Source of the DNA: Deroplatys truncata
Taxonomy: Eukaryota; Arthropoda; Insecta; Mantodea; Mantidae
Assembly (NCBI GenBank): GCA_030765065.1
Contig: CM060990.1
Coordinates: 460,806,321-460,870,320 of the forward strand
Length of the DNA: 64,000 nucleotides
Direction of reading: 5' to 3'
A program made the translations under genes and the position numbers. Positions 33,966-45,889 of this stretch are shown here, in pieces (the first letter of the stretch is position 1; each line of letters starts with the position of its first letter). The notes under the pieces were generated by a model. It saw nothing but the letters and a program-made list of their open reading frames with translations. It had not been told where the DNA came from and did not search any database.

Positions 33966-36000
33966 ATAAAAATAAGCTTTTGCTAGAATAGTTTGTAGAA
34001 GCTTTACAGAAACAAACAATAGTGTGTAGGGAAAGTAATGTGTATGTAACAGAACAGATTTCTTTTCTTTCAATCACTATATCTCGCTTCCCCAACAAAC
34101 ATCTGAATGCTGTTGTACATATTACAGTCAACGTACTGGTTATCACCGGCAAATGTGAACGTTGTCCAAATGTTGGAAATATTTTCAGTCAACCAGGAAA
34201 ACTTGAAGATGTATCATCGCAGTTTATGTATTTTCCCAGTGGGTACAAGGACCTTAATTGCAAATATGCCAGTTAGAGACGGTGCGCTTATGTACTACAG
34301 GCAAAAACAAGTGCTGTCCGGCGTCTCGAAAAGCAGTAACTGGTGATAATAGTATGACTGATTTTAATTACACCATGTGATTGCTTTGCGGGAAAGGCTA
34401 TAAACGTACTCAGCTTAAATATGTAATTAATGTGAAACTACCTAACATATGAAAAATAAAGGAAAATACGAGAAACACATCCAAGAAAATTGGATGCGCT
34501 CTTCAGGTACCTGCACAACGCAACAGTTATTACTTGAAATAAGTGGATAGAAATTATTTCCGATTAGGAATGCAAAAAGTTAATCATCTTGTATAATGGT
34601 TGCCAAGCATCAGCTGATATCACCATCGTGGAGGAACCCACCACTGCCTTCTGTACGCCACACAGTAGTTTGGTTAGCAGTGTAACTAGCTGTAATGAAC
34701 TAGCAATGTAATGAACTGCAATCTAGCACGCAGATATGGCGCCTCTACCGTCCAGACTTGAAATTAAGGGCGCCCCATGCCCAGCACGGAAAACATTTTC
34801 CCCATGGAACTGGTTGAACTCGGTCTGCCATTATTTACCATGCTGCCTAGATATATGTGCACACTTTCCAGTTATTGTGAACCATTTACGGTAAAGGTTG
34901 GAAAATGTAAAATGGTTTCCTTCTGTCACCTATATTTACCAAGCAAAAAAGCAAATGATCACAACTAACAGTAATTTTGAACATTTGCTGCTTTTTCCAC
35001 TGTTATCGCAACATGTATAAACTAAGCTATTACTGCTTAATTCGAAATCTTTCCTTGGTAAAATTATATCGTGAATAACGAAACATAGATGAATAACTTT
35101 TTACATGCATGTATAACGGACATATGTAAATTCATAGTAGGTAGGGAAAATCTGTGATAGTATCACATCAGATTTTTGAAAGCAAACTAAATCTCCTACA
35201 AGAACTGAAATTCTAAACCAAAACACTTTCTAAAAACCAGCGTTTTAAATCCCATTAACGATGACTTTTCAACACGTTATTACTTTATTAGCTATGCATC
35301 TATCACTCAAAATGTCGCAACATAGGCAATACGGTTCCACATTCTGAACATGAACGAGTTGCTCTCCATGGTTGCAGAAAGCCGTCGTGGTTTTATTTGT
35401 TTACTATGTGGCTGGCATAGTTGCAAGAGGATGTGGAGGCAGTTATCATGTATGTACCTCCCCCCACACACATGCATTGCGTTCTCAGCTAAGCGCACTT
35501 ATTTTACGCCTCCAAAACATCAACGGCATCCAACCTACTTATTGCCACCATACACAGTTGTACAGCCGTGACGAAAACACTAAACAAACCTAAGGAGGAA
35601 ACAGATCTTCAAGCGCAGAACTTGTAAGCCAGGAAGCGTAAGTCATGCAGAGTCAATCACGTCTTCTTCAATGCTAAAGGACATCTACAGCAATGGTTTC
35701 TTAACTTTACCAGTTGGCGTGCCCTTTTCTAGGTTTCAATTCACCCTGTCCTTCTACAGTCTATATAAATATTTCTTCTCAAAAACGCTTATATCTGATA
35801 TGAGGTAAAATAAGTATGAAGGTTTTAAGTTTCCCAATATTCGAGTAGCAAATTTTAACAAGAATAACTGGATGCGTGGCTGATACAAAAATGTTAATTT
35901 AAATACATAAAAACTAATCCTATGTCGAAAATTATGAACATCATCGTGCTGAATCAAATCCAATATGGTGGCACTGAAGAGAATTCTAACCGAACATACA
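33966..36000. other. Unassigned stretch
   Basis: No recognisable gene or repeat. Overlapping plus-strand frames at 34022-34346 and 35350-35593 are under 90 codons and carry no motif. Confidence 0.4.
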
Positions 36001-36002
36001 AT

Positions 36003-36087
36003 TTTTAAATTCGTTTTTTCTTTCTTTCTTTTCCCGATGTTCCTGTTATTTTACTGGTTGTTTTCTGTTTCATTTACAGTTTACATG

Positions 36088-36120
<33 letters not shown>

Positions 36121-36165
36121 TTACGAACACACAAACACCCGTGCCCGAGGCGGGACTCGAAGGCT
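36003..36165 (-). mobile_element. tRNA-derived SINE, family F (copy 2), 5'-truncated
   Basis: The minus strand shows the start of the B-box region (CGAGTCCCGCC, complement of about 36150-36160), then 'cgggcacgggtgtttgtgtg', a (GT)n tract, 'gtaaactgtaaatgaaacag' and a GAAA-rich tail. The head before the B-box is missing. Confidence 0.7.
36091..36119. repeat. (CA)n microsatellite inside SINE-F
   Basis: About 14 CA units, at the position where the other SINE-F copies have short imperfect TG/CA runs. Confidence 0.95.
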
Positions 36166-37700
36166 CAATTCGTGAATAATTAAACTAATCAATTTCACTC
36201 ACGCTCGAGTACTGGAAATATTTTAAAAACAATACGAATTCAAATGATCAGGAATAATACTTCTCTTAAGAAGAAGTAATAACGTAAACCAAAGCAATGA
36301 TGAAATTCGTACACCAGAGTAACGTAATTACCATGTTGAATCTTTTAACACCAACAAAGTAATAGGTATGCTTAAGAATATGGATGTAAATAGAAGTTTG
36401 GTTCATTCCAAAATATCCTTTAATCAATATATATTTAGTTTTACAGTCGCACCCTAATACGACGAAAAACTGCGGATCAGTAATCTTCTATTATTAGGTA
36501 TAAAATTTAAGTTATTTTCGCAAATCCCAAAGAAGATATTGTTTCCTACACTTTTCAGTCTGTAAAATAATCCAGACACTATTGGATATAAGCGTATGAA
36601 ATGTACTGGCCATTTTTATCATACATTAATAAATAACTATACCTACAAGAGGAATTTTTATAGATTACATAAATTGAACAAATACGATTTTAATATTATA
36701 TATCTACACGCATTTCTTTCATAAAAATTGAAAGTTAAATATCTTTTAAGACTGAGAAAATTACAATTTAAAAATTTCGTCATGCACACTTTAGTGTGTT
36801 TCTAAGCTCCTATTTAAACACAAGATCAAATCGGTCTTGCGAGAGGGTACCAGTTATTTCATTTTGTATTCTCACCTACACTTCAAATTTTTCGCAATGG
36901 ACGGGTGGTCCTGAAAACGAAATCAATGTATCAATATGGTTTGTATACTATTTAAACATCGTCACTTATTAGGATTTCTTCCAGGTAAAAGGTATAAGAA
37001 AATACTATTTTCATATATATTGGGTCGTGTTTTTTAAATAAACAACCCACAGATAAAAGAGAATAGAAACCTTTTGGGAGGCGGTTAAAGACTATGTAGG
37101 TATATTAAACAATGTTTGGGTTCCATAGACGAATGTACATGCAGTTGGAAATGCTCTATACTTCTATAATTGTCAATACCTACTTTGACAGTGCTACAAA
37201 ACTTGTATCCAATTTATTGTTGTCAATACTATACTATATTATACAATGATAATTATTTCCGTGTACCTACACACACGCATACATATTTCTAAGCTGTCTG
37301 TACCTGATGTTAATCTTTTACGCCCAGTTTGGGAGCACTGTTCTATAGCAAGTTGAATAACTAAACCAAATGTAATATAATGGGCATTATATAGCAGACA
37401 TTCATTACACACGAAACACTCGGGAGATTTAACAATCATTTCTACTTTTATAGAATTTTATGAAATTCTAAATTTTATCTCAAGCTTGAACACATATATC
37501 CATGTCCTTCTAAACAGATGTAATATAAACAGCGTGTTAACCATTTCTGAATATAGTATAGCCGAATGCACGGAAACTTGCCGATGGTTCAGGTTTCCTA
37601 TAGTGTTTTTCTTAATTTAATGTTGGCGGAAACTTTTTATCATTTGTGTTCCGGACCAGCTCTGGTTGAGTCAATCTCTTAGTGGTTTGAATTCAAGTCC
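36166..37700. other. Unassigned AT-rich stretch
   Basis: Nothing recognisable. Confidence 0.4.
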
Positions 37701-37705
37701 GACTA

Positions 37706-37955
37706 ATGGACGCTCTTTAACTAGTATGGTTCTTAGTGTCCCATTCTACATTGAGTGTGAAAGACCGGAGATTTTTTCTCAGGGGCCTGTTTATCAAGCT
37801 TCAGGTTCTTTTACGGGCCGTAAATCAACGACACTGGACCACGGCTTTACTTCCCTTTCGAAGGAAGCCACGCCAAGGATTTTTACGCCCGAAAAAAATC
37901 CATCGCCCTCCGTCGGGTTTGAATTCGCGACCTCGGGAACTAGAGGCTAACATTA
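37706..37955 (-). mobile_element. tRNA-derived SINE, family B (copy 3)
   Basis: Minus-strand copy from 'atggacgctctttaact' to the head 'gaactagaggctaacat', with the B-box complement 'gggtttgaattcgcgacc' near 37914. The 3' tail is lost and the terminal part of the tRNA head is absent or diverged. No TSD was identified. Confidence 0.85.
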
Positions 37956-38184
37956 GCCAATGTCAGGTGCTAGATGAGCGGTGAAAGGGGAGTAGTACGG
38001 AAATATTTAACCTGAGTGGCTGGAAGACATGCTTCTCGACGACGATCCACACCAACCCCTGGCTGAATCCGTCTCGTGTTGTTTTGATGTCAAAAGTCTG
38101 ACACTCAAATATTAACCTATAACACAGTCGATTTCAGGCTCCGGAGCGAAAGAAAAGGAGGGAGTAAGACAAACATTAAGTGGA

Positions 38185-38441
38185 AAATAAATTGAGTTTT
38201 ATTTATGGACGCTCTTTAACTACTATGGTCCTTAGCGTCCCATTCTATATTGGGCGTGCAAGATAAGTAATTTTTCTCAGAGGCCTCTTTATCAGACTTT
38301 AGGTTCTTTTACGTGCCGTAAATCTACGACACGGGACCACTGGCTTTACTGCCCTTCCGAAGGAAGCCATGCTGAGGATTTTTACGCCCGAAAAATCCAT
38401 CGTCCTCCGCCGGGTTTGAACCCGCGACCTGGGAACTAGAG
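38185..38441 (-). mobile_element. tRNA-derived SINE, family B (copy 4), 5'-truncated with TSD
   Basis: ACATTAAGTGGA at 38173-38184 and 38442-38453 is a perfect 12-bp TSD. The copy keeps tail, body and B-box ('gggtttgaacccgcgacc') but ends at 'gggaactagag', so it lacks the A-box half of the tRNA head. Such 5' truncation on a clean TSD shows incomplete reverse transcription rather than later deletion. Confidence 0.9.
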
Positions 38442-38453
38442 ACATTAAGTGGA

Positions 38454-39150
38454 GTGCTATAACCTCATACAGGGTAGGGGTTGGGCATAGTAGAGGAACT
38501 TTAGCAGTTGCTCACTGACATAAACCACTGCGTTTTATATCGGAAAGATTCCGTGCACTCGAATGTACATAAAGTTTTGTGTTGTGGTCAGTCTATGAGG
38601 GTTTGATCCGACCGAGGCAAGAAAATTTTCAGACGTGGAAAACCCTGTATTCCTGGATCCAAGAGAGGGTATACTATGTGATGCCACTTCATTCTCATAC
38701 TACCAAAAATCTATGGTAAGCCATGGCAGTATCACCTAGCATAGTATGTGTTTGGGCGAGTCGTGACTGCCACGCATAAGCCTAGTCTAAGGAGGGCAGA
38801 ATGGCCTTGGGCAGAGCATTCACTATCATCATGATTTGTCACCCGTGACGTTCCTGCCTGAAGTTCAGTAACAGCTCAACTTTTATTTCCTTTCGTCCTG
38901 ACTTTAGTGCTTAGAAATTCCTATTTCTGCTAATAAGTGTTTCATTTTGATTGAGAATATTTTTCACTTCATAAATTGACCTGTTTAAATGGTAATAACA
39001 GATGGAAGCTTTCGATTTAGCAAATAGCTAGCTTTAATAACAATAATTTATACTCAAAAACCATTAGTGTTTTTTAATGGTTTAATTATAATATTATAAA
39101 TGTCAATGAACCTTCGACATTATGCGAACACCTTAACATTACTTCATAAA
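38454..39150. other. Unassigned stretch, possibly an old repeat at 38540-38830
   Basis: The 38540-38830 segment is GC-richer ('ctaaggagggcagaatggcc', 'gggcagagcattcact') and looks repeat-like, but there is no second copy in the window to prove it. Confidence 0.35.
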
Positions 39151-39154
39151 ATAA

Positions 39155-39510
39155 GTACCGAGCGAGCTGGTGTCGCGGTAATGTGTGCGACAGATCGGCA
39201 GATCACGGGTTCAAAACCCCGGGGGCCGACCAATCGGACCGAAAGCTTTTTCGCGGTTTTCCCGGTCGCTAGGCGAATGCTGCGTTGGATAATTTGATCC
39301 GCAAATATTACCATCATCCCTTTCATCACTATATTTCATTCCCTTCTTCTTCACCGCCATATCAGGCATTGGGCTGATCACCCATTTTGGATATGCTATG
39401 ACCCAGTTTGCTTGCTCCTCGACAGGTTCTGACCCAAGGCATTGGCTTTTAAGTCCTTGGGGGTGAAATTCCTACAAAGAGGAGGGTAATCCGTTGAAGA
39501 AGAAGATTAA
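39155..39510 (+). mobile_element. tRNA-derived SINE, family D, sharing its 3' tail with family E
   Basis: The head 'gagcgagctggtgtcgcgg' (A-box region) is followed by B-box GGGTTCAAAACCCC (39208-39221), the block 'tcgcggttttcccggtcgc' and 'aggcgaatgctgcgttgg'. The 3' part, with 'gggctgatcacccat' and 'taagtccttgggggtg', aligns with the reverse complement of 13860-13970. It ends in a GAAGAAGAAG tail. Confidence 0.8.
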
Positions 39511-42290
39511 GACGTGCTATTTGACAAATGATGTAGAGTCACATATTCGTAACTAAATGCAGTAACGAGTAATTTTTTAAACAACAGTAATAAAATTTAT
39601 TTACATAATTGTGAAAAAAACTGTACACTAATCCTTTTGTAAGACTAATTATTGGTTTTAAGTTACTTTGTGTTAAAATGTTCGAACAATTGCATTTTAC
39701 TTGAAAACAAATTGTAAGTCTTCATAGCTCTAGTAAAACAGCTGGTTTTAATCAAGCCTATATACAGATATATAATCCAATATATTTTAATAAAAAGGTA
39801 CGACTGACCTTGAGTATCCGATGTATCAAGGTTTAAAATGGCTTGTATGGGAGAGCCGGCTAATTCGGCAGTAATCGCTGCTACAAATATATTTCCAACC
39901 TTTCCGAGCCATACTGAGGAAGTCATTACATTCCCTAAGACAGAATAGCATATTTTGAAGAAGGCACTTCTTTCAAGGCTTCCAAGCACCGTCAACAAGG
40001 AAGGATGTATGAGAAACGAATTGGTGATCAGTTAGGGCGTTTCAAAAAACTGGAACAGCTACTAGTAAAAATCTATTACCTACTCTTCCATAAAAAGAAT
40101 GTGATAAAGCCAATAATCCATTTCATAATTTGAACACCTGCTGCATATTAGAGTACAGTACCATTGAAAATCTTCATTCACAGCCTCAAAGGTGACTAAC
40201 ACGTGACTCCAATAATTTTTTCTTTCGGTTTTCAAAAACTAGAACCTGAACTTTTACATAGGTGCTTCCGTTAAGAACAACTGTTAAAATAACATTACAG
40301 TACATACGACATTTATGGAAGTTTTAAAATTCAGTAGCGCATCTTCTTAGTGCATATACCGTAACTTCGTGTAATCTTAAAATGTTTAAGTCCAAGGTTA
40401 AGTATTAAATTTTTCTCATATGTATTTATTTTAATCACGCAAATGCTTGGTTAACTAATTAGTTCATTTTGTATTCATTACGATGTTAAGCATTTGAGTT
40501 GTAAATGCAAACATATATTATTACCCGAGATTCTTAAACAAGTAAAAATATCCTGAAAATTGTGTTCCACAGGTTTCTGAACGCTTTACAAAAAGCCTAG
40601 AATACAACTATCACCAAATATCCCTCTCCAACCAAAGCTTAATAAATTCAGTTCTCCATATGTAAGAACCAGAACGCTCATTACGAACGTAAATTCCGAA
40701 GTTTATGCACAGTCCATCGAGTAACGGTAAGTTTTTTTAATTTCATGGCATCTCTCCCCCATTGTTGTTCAGAAGGTCCCGCCACAACGTGACGAATAAA
40801 AATGGGTGGCATTTTAAAGCATTGCTATTCATATAATATCGACGTTAGGTTTATACCCCTCTGCAGATATTGGTAACCGCTCCCTGAAAGCTTACGTAAA
40901 AAATTGTAATGCATATGTATGGTTCTTGAATATTAATACAATTTCCAAGCTTGATGAAAAAAGTGTATAGTAGGAAAAACTTTTCTTTTTGAGTACATAC
41001 AAAACTCAAGTGTTTCTGAGGCTTTTCTTTAAAAGAGAACTTATATTTTCCTTCTGAATCCCACTCATTTAACCAGATTCGGTTCTCGAGGAGAGTCAGA
41101 TACGGAACTTGCATTACAATTCTTGATTTCTTTTTCACAGCACACGCTAAGGAAGAGATGGGGTGGAGAAAAACTTGGGAGAAATTAAGGCTAGCCTTAA
41201 AATAAAAGGAAAAGAAGAAAAGACTAGAATACCACCCGTTGGTTCTGATTCTTGTCCACTCAGAAAACACGCGTCTGAATTAAAAAACCGTTATTCCTTA
41301 CTATTAGCCGTAGAATATATTTAGCAAGAACAATATTGGGGCTATCATATACGTTCTAAATTCTTAGCGCTCTATGGATATTTTTCTAGTCTTTAAGAAA
41401 TATAGTTTCGGTAGCAAAGAAACAAAATAATACCTGGAATACTATAACTGTTGTTATTCAATTTATAGTTTTTATTCAATTTATAGTTCCAGGATTCGAA
41501 ACATAAGTTGAGATAGACAATTTCATGTTATCAAAATCCGAAGCTTGTATTGATGAGCGATACGGAAATTAATCCATTTCTAAAAGTATTCATAGCAAGG
41601 TATCAGAATTGCATTTCTTTCATTCTTACTAGCTGTCTGCTGGAAAGATGAATAGGATCTGAAAAGCTTTCAGGTTCGTAAGACCTCAAAATGCTCTATC
41701 CTGTATATCATTTTTCACCGTATTTCAACCAATAGGTACTTATCCAACTTATTAATATCCTGAAAATTCCGCTATGGCTTTAGTCAGGGAGAAAAATTGC
41801 TTTAGTAGTTTTTTTCTTATAGTTTATACACCTAGGTATGTCTTAAAATTAGTGCACTAATATCCCCTTAAACCTTGTACACCTCAAAAAAACTAGATAT
41901 CCTTTAATCGAGAAATTCGCGAAGTAATTAGAGAGATTCACGATATCACCCGAGCTGTCTGGTGATGATCTTTCAGTGATGTTCTCTCGAGATGAGAACG
42001 TCAAGTTCGAGGCTTACACTTAGCTGTGCTACTTCAGACATGTATGGAGTGTCTTTGCGTGTCTTTTAGTTTTTAGGTTTTACGCCGCTGATTGAGGTAA
42101 GGTTTTATGCGTTATTTGTCAGTTGCGAGGATAAAAGATATAGCACAAATGGAGGAAGATAGGAATGGGATAATCAAACAGGTGTTAACACCAGAATAGC
42201 AAAGGTGACAATAAATAGGAGTACGCCACAAATTTTGACAACAATTTCAAAAAGTCACTATTTACCTCATCTCATGATAAACACTCCTTT
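39511..42290. other. Unassigned AT-rich stretch
   Basis: No recognised element. The longest open frame is 40851-41270 on the minus strand (139 codons); it is hydrophobic and aromatic-rich in parts but has no family resemblance or promoter context. GGGCGTTTCAAAAAACTGGA at 40036 vaguely resembles a DNA-transposon terminus, but no partner was found. Confidence 0.4.
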
Positions 42291-42575
42291 TATACATAAG
42301 TCGGCCACGATATGAGTGCGTATGGAGGAGGACGCCACTGTTTGTTGACGGTGCGTAATGTCGTCAAGGCTTGTGATACGAGGGGAGTGAGGGGCAAAGT
42401 GATAGTGGGAGTTTCACTACAGTTTCAGACTGAATACAGTACTAACTTGCTATGTCTTCACATTAGTTCTTGGAAGCAGCATCTCTGCGTATTTTTCTTT
42501 ACCTGACTGCACTTCCGATGCTCCACCCTTAGTTCTTCCCACAAACGCACTCATATTGTGGCCGAATTATACATA
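42291..42575. mobile_element. 285-bp MITE-like element with terminal inverted repeats
   Basis: The left end TATACATAAGTCGGCCACGA, continuing into ATATGAGTGCGT, mirrors the right end ACGCACTCATAT, continuing into TGTGGCCGAATTATACATA, giving about 30 bp of inverted repeat. The interior is GC-richer than the surroundings and has no transposase. TSD is uncertain because the ends are TA-rich. Confidence 0.75.
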
Positions 42576-45110
42576 ATATATTTGTATTTTCGACTTCTCC
42601 ACAATTCAGTGTCCTTCAGCGTGATTGAGCTAGTCAGTATTCTGCAAATTAATTCCCCTTTACTCCGAAGCTTGATTTTTCCCCATAATTTTTCATAATT
42701 AGAAATGTTCCATGCAAATTCAAATGCTCAGCGTAAGTTCTTGAAAAGACAACAGAGTAATCTATGCATAGTGTTTTTCTTCCATAATTAAAATAGTTCC
42801 GTGGTTATAGCTTTACTTTTAAAAACGTATTTGCAGTTTTCGTTTAAAAGTGAAATGACATGCTTTTGTTTCTGAAAAACTATACGGAATAAAGAAAAAT
42901 AATACTTTACGGTTTTGAAGAAGGAAGCTTTAAAAACAATCGTGTTGTTTAACATTTAAACTTTATAAAATTTCCGTCACTGTTGGATCTTTCCAAAGAT
43001 TCTAATATCCTGCTTTGAAATTTTATATTTTGAAACGTTTAAAACAGCATCAATGCAAAATTTAAGCAGCTCATATGTAGATACACCAGATTAAGTTATT
43101 ATATAAATTTGGATTAAATTCATTGAAATTTGAGAAAGTTGACATCTTAGGTGGAGCATTCCCTTAAAGTATTATTTAAAAAGGCATGACTGTAAGGAAC
43201 TAATCTCATGCAGATACACGAAGGTTTTCACGAAAACTTAAATTTTGCGGTCAAGAAACTAAAAGTCGAAAGAATTAGAAACTGCTGGCGTTGTAGTGCA
43301 CAATTCAGCGGCACATAAATAATTTTTGCTGTTTACTCTAAATTTACGTATTCGCATTAACTTGTATTTGATAATAATCATCCAAACGGAAGCAGCATAA
43401 GCTCGATTCCTTCTAGAAAGATGAAAATATTTCCTCGTAGAGAGTATACTTTATAATTCTATTTGCTGTATCTAAAGGTTAGAATTAGAATGAAAGGAGT
43501 TACATAACTATGAGGAAAGAAATAATGGGTTGATTTGGATCAGGTATGTGCTAGTTGGTAGTTAAAAACGTTTTCTAACGCTCTCCTCGAGCGCGACTCT
43601 ACCCGAAGTACACAATGTGAGAAGAGGTATATACACGGCACAGTAATCGCAGTGCACAACACGGCAGACCGCAAGAGAAGACACACTGACGAGTGTAAAT
43701 TTCAACTCTTTGTGTATTAACAATGACGATGAATAACACAATCTCATATGTATAAATCACGGAACTGCAAAAGACTGCTGTCAAATGTCAGGCGTAACAT
43801 ACAGAGAACAATCGGGAGAGGAAAATGCATCGATTTCGGACTTGGCATTGGAAATATAACTTACAACGCATTATGAATTATTTATTTCTTGCAGTTTCTT
43901 TCTTATTTATATGATTATTCAGTGCAGTTACATTGTACGACACTCTTTCCTATGTTTATCTTGCCCACAGTTTTACTTACAAGGTAATGTTTACATGGGT
44001 TTGAATTTTAATTCACGGAACTTATATTGCACCTTATTATTATGAAGCATTAAATTGGTAATTTATTACACTTAAACTAGTTTCTATGATTTACCCCCAT
44101 GAGATTTTTATCTCTGGGGGAGCACTAAAAGGGAAAGTTTACGCACTTGAGATGAACTTAAAAATTACATTCGTCAAGAAATTGCTGCCACTTCTCATAG
44201 AGAGCTGCAGAGTGTAATGGGCAATTTCCTAAGGAAATACCAGAAATGTTTGAACAAGTTCCAGCATCTCCTTGCTTGATACACGTGAGTAGTTTTCTTA
44301 GTTTTTTAAAAGTGTTTATGTTATGTGTGTTAGAAATAACTTAGGCGACAAACGTACTGTACCTACTGCGGACTTCCTATTAGCCGCACCGCCGACACAG
44401 CAACCCCGTAGTATAGCTGCTGCAAAATTTAAAAAAGAATCAAATGATACGCCGCTTGAAAGAAGTGATAAAAGTTGCCATTCTTTCCTGACCATAGAGA
44501 TTTATGAGCGTCATTTTGACTGCGGATCCCATCCCATGCAACAAACACACATCCGCACTTAAATAGCCCCCTTAAAAAGAAGTGGCCTGACACAAGGTTT
44601 GTTGAAAGTTTGCGTTTATAGCCTTTTACAAATAACGGGTATATCTCTGTACCTTTTCTAAATTTTGCGAGAAGTATACTAGAGCCAATTCTACATTCTA
44701 CTGAAAGCCTTCTATTGGACTATTTTCACTTAAAGAACCTTTGGCAGCTATTCATGTGCCTACTGCCATTATGATAATTATTGTACTCATGTCATCTGAT
44801 ACCTATAGACCAATCATACTAGAAATTGTCAGATATCAATAAATCGTGATTCTCTGTGTAGATAATTGAGGATAATTATTGGGTAATTACTGGATGGTGA
44901 TTTACGATCAGATGTAGCAAACATGTCCTAAATTCAAACGACAGGATGGAGTCTGAAAGATTTGCCAAGCTACGAAACCAGAATTATATCAGGTGAAAGG
45001 TTATGAACTGGAAAAGTAAACACCAGTACAGCAGATCTCACTTCATATTTATAAAGTTTGTTGACGTGCATAAAATTATATCTACACTCATTAGTGTGAT
45101 AACAGTTATT
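42576..45110. other. Unassigned AT-rich stretch
   Basis: No recognisable gene or element. A 79-codon frame at 44323-44562 has no known motif. Confidence 0.4.
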
Positions 45111-45240
45111 TATGCGACAAGTGTTAAAAGTAGGGTTTTATTTTGCGAGTTGGAGTAGTTGCGAAATGCGGTCGTGGGCCGAGTGTAGTAAATTTACGAG
45201 CAAAATAAAATTACTTTTAACACCTGTGTCATACAATATT
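45108..45240. mobile_element. Foldback MITE-like element
   Basis: The left arm 'tatgcgacaagtgttaaaag', followed by a 'ttttattttgc' block, mirrors the right arm 'gcaaaataaaa' followed by 'cttttaacacctgtgtcata'. Arms of about 36 bp surround a central GC-richer 50 bp. A related sequence ('caataaagtacaactttt') recurs at about 45848, so this may be one end of a larger element reaching about 45885. Confidence 0.65.
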
Positions 45241-45889
45241 TTTAGTCAGCACAGAAATTTGTAAAATAAGAATAAAATAATACTGTATAGATTCTAGGCC
45301 TATATGAAACTAAGAGAAATGGCATCTAGAGCGAGATTAACAGACGTTACAGCAAGAATGTACATGTTTTGTTGATTCGTTAGCAGTGCTTACTTTACAC
45401 CATCAATGAGGTGATTATATTATGCTTTAGCATACTGTTTTCTGGATTTTTTAAGCAATTCCAATGTTACCCTTTCGACAGCTTTCAGAATTTCGTCCGC
45501 TCTTGGAATTAAATTGCATCCGTATTCGTAACTGCCGCCATTTTATCAATTATTCAGGTCATAGATAAAAGAAGAACGATTCAGATCAAAGAAAATACAA
45601 GGCTGCCAAACATGGAACAGGTTAACTGGACAACGGATTGCGATAAATTGAAGTATGACGATTTGAATTTTGAACAGATAATGCGACCGCCATGAGAAAT
45701 TAATCATTAAAGAGACATAATGAAATGTAAAAACTAATCAAACCAAGTTGGTTTATTAAACACGGTAAATACAGAGGTAATTGCCATGTGATTGGACTTG
45801 AAACCAAAGTTGGTAACAGTGGAGTGGAATAACAATTTTATCGCACTAGTGCAATAAAGTACAACTTTTAATGCGTGTGTCTTGTGTTA

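Noticed and set aside
40851-41270. 139-codon minus-strand frame, one of the longest in the window
   Set aside because: No recognisable domain, no promoter or splice context; length is within chance for 64 kb of AT-rich DNA.
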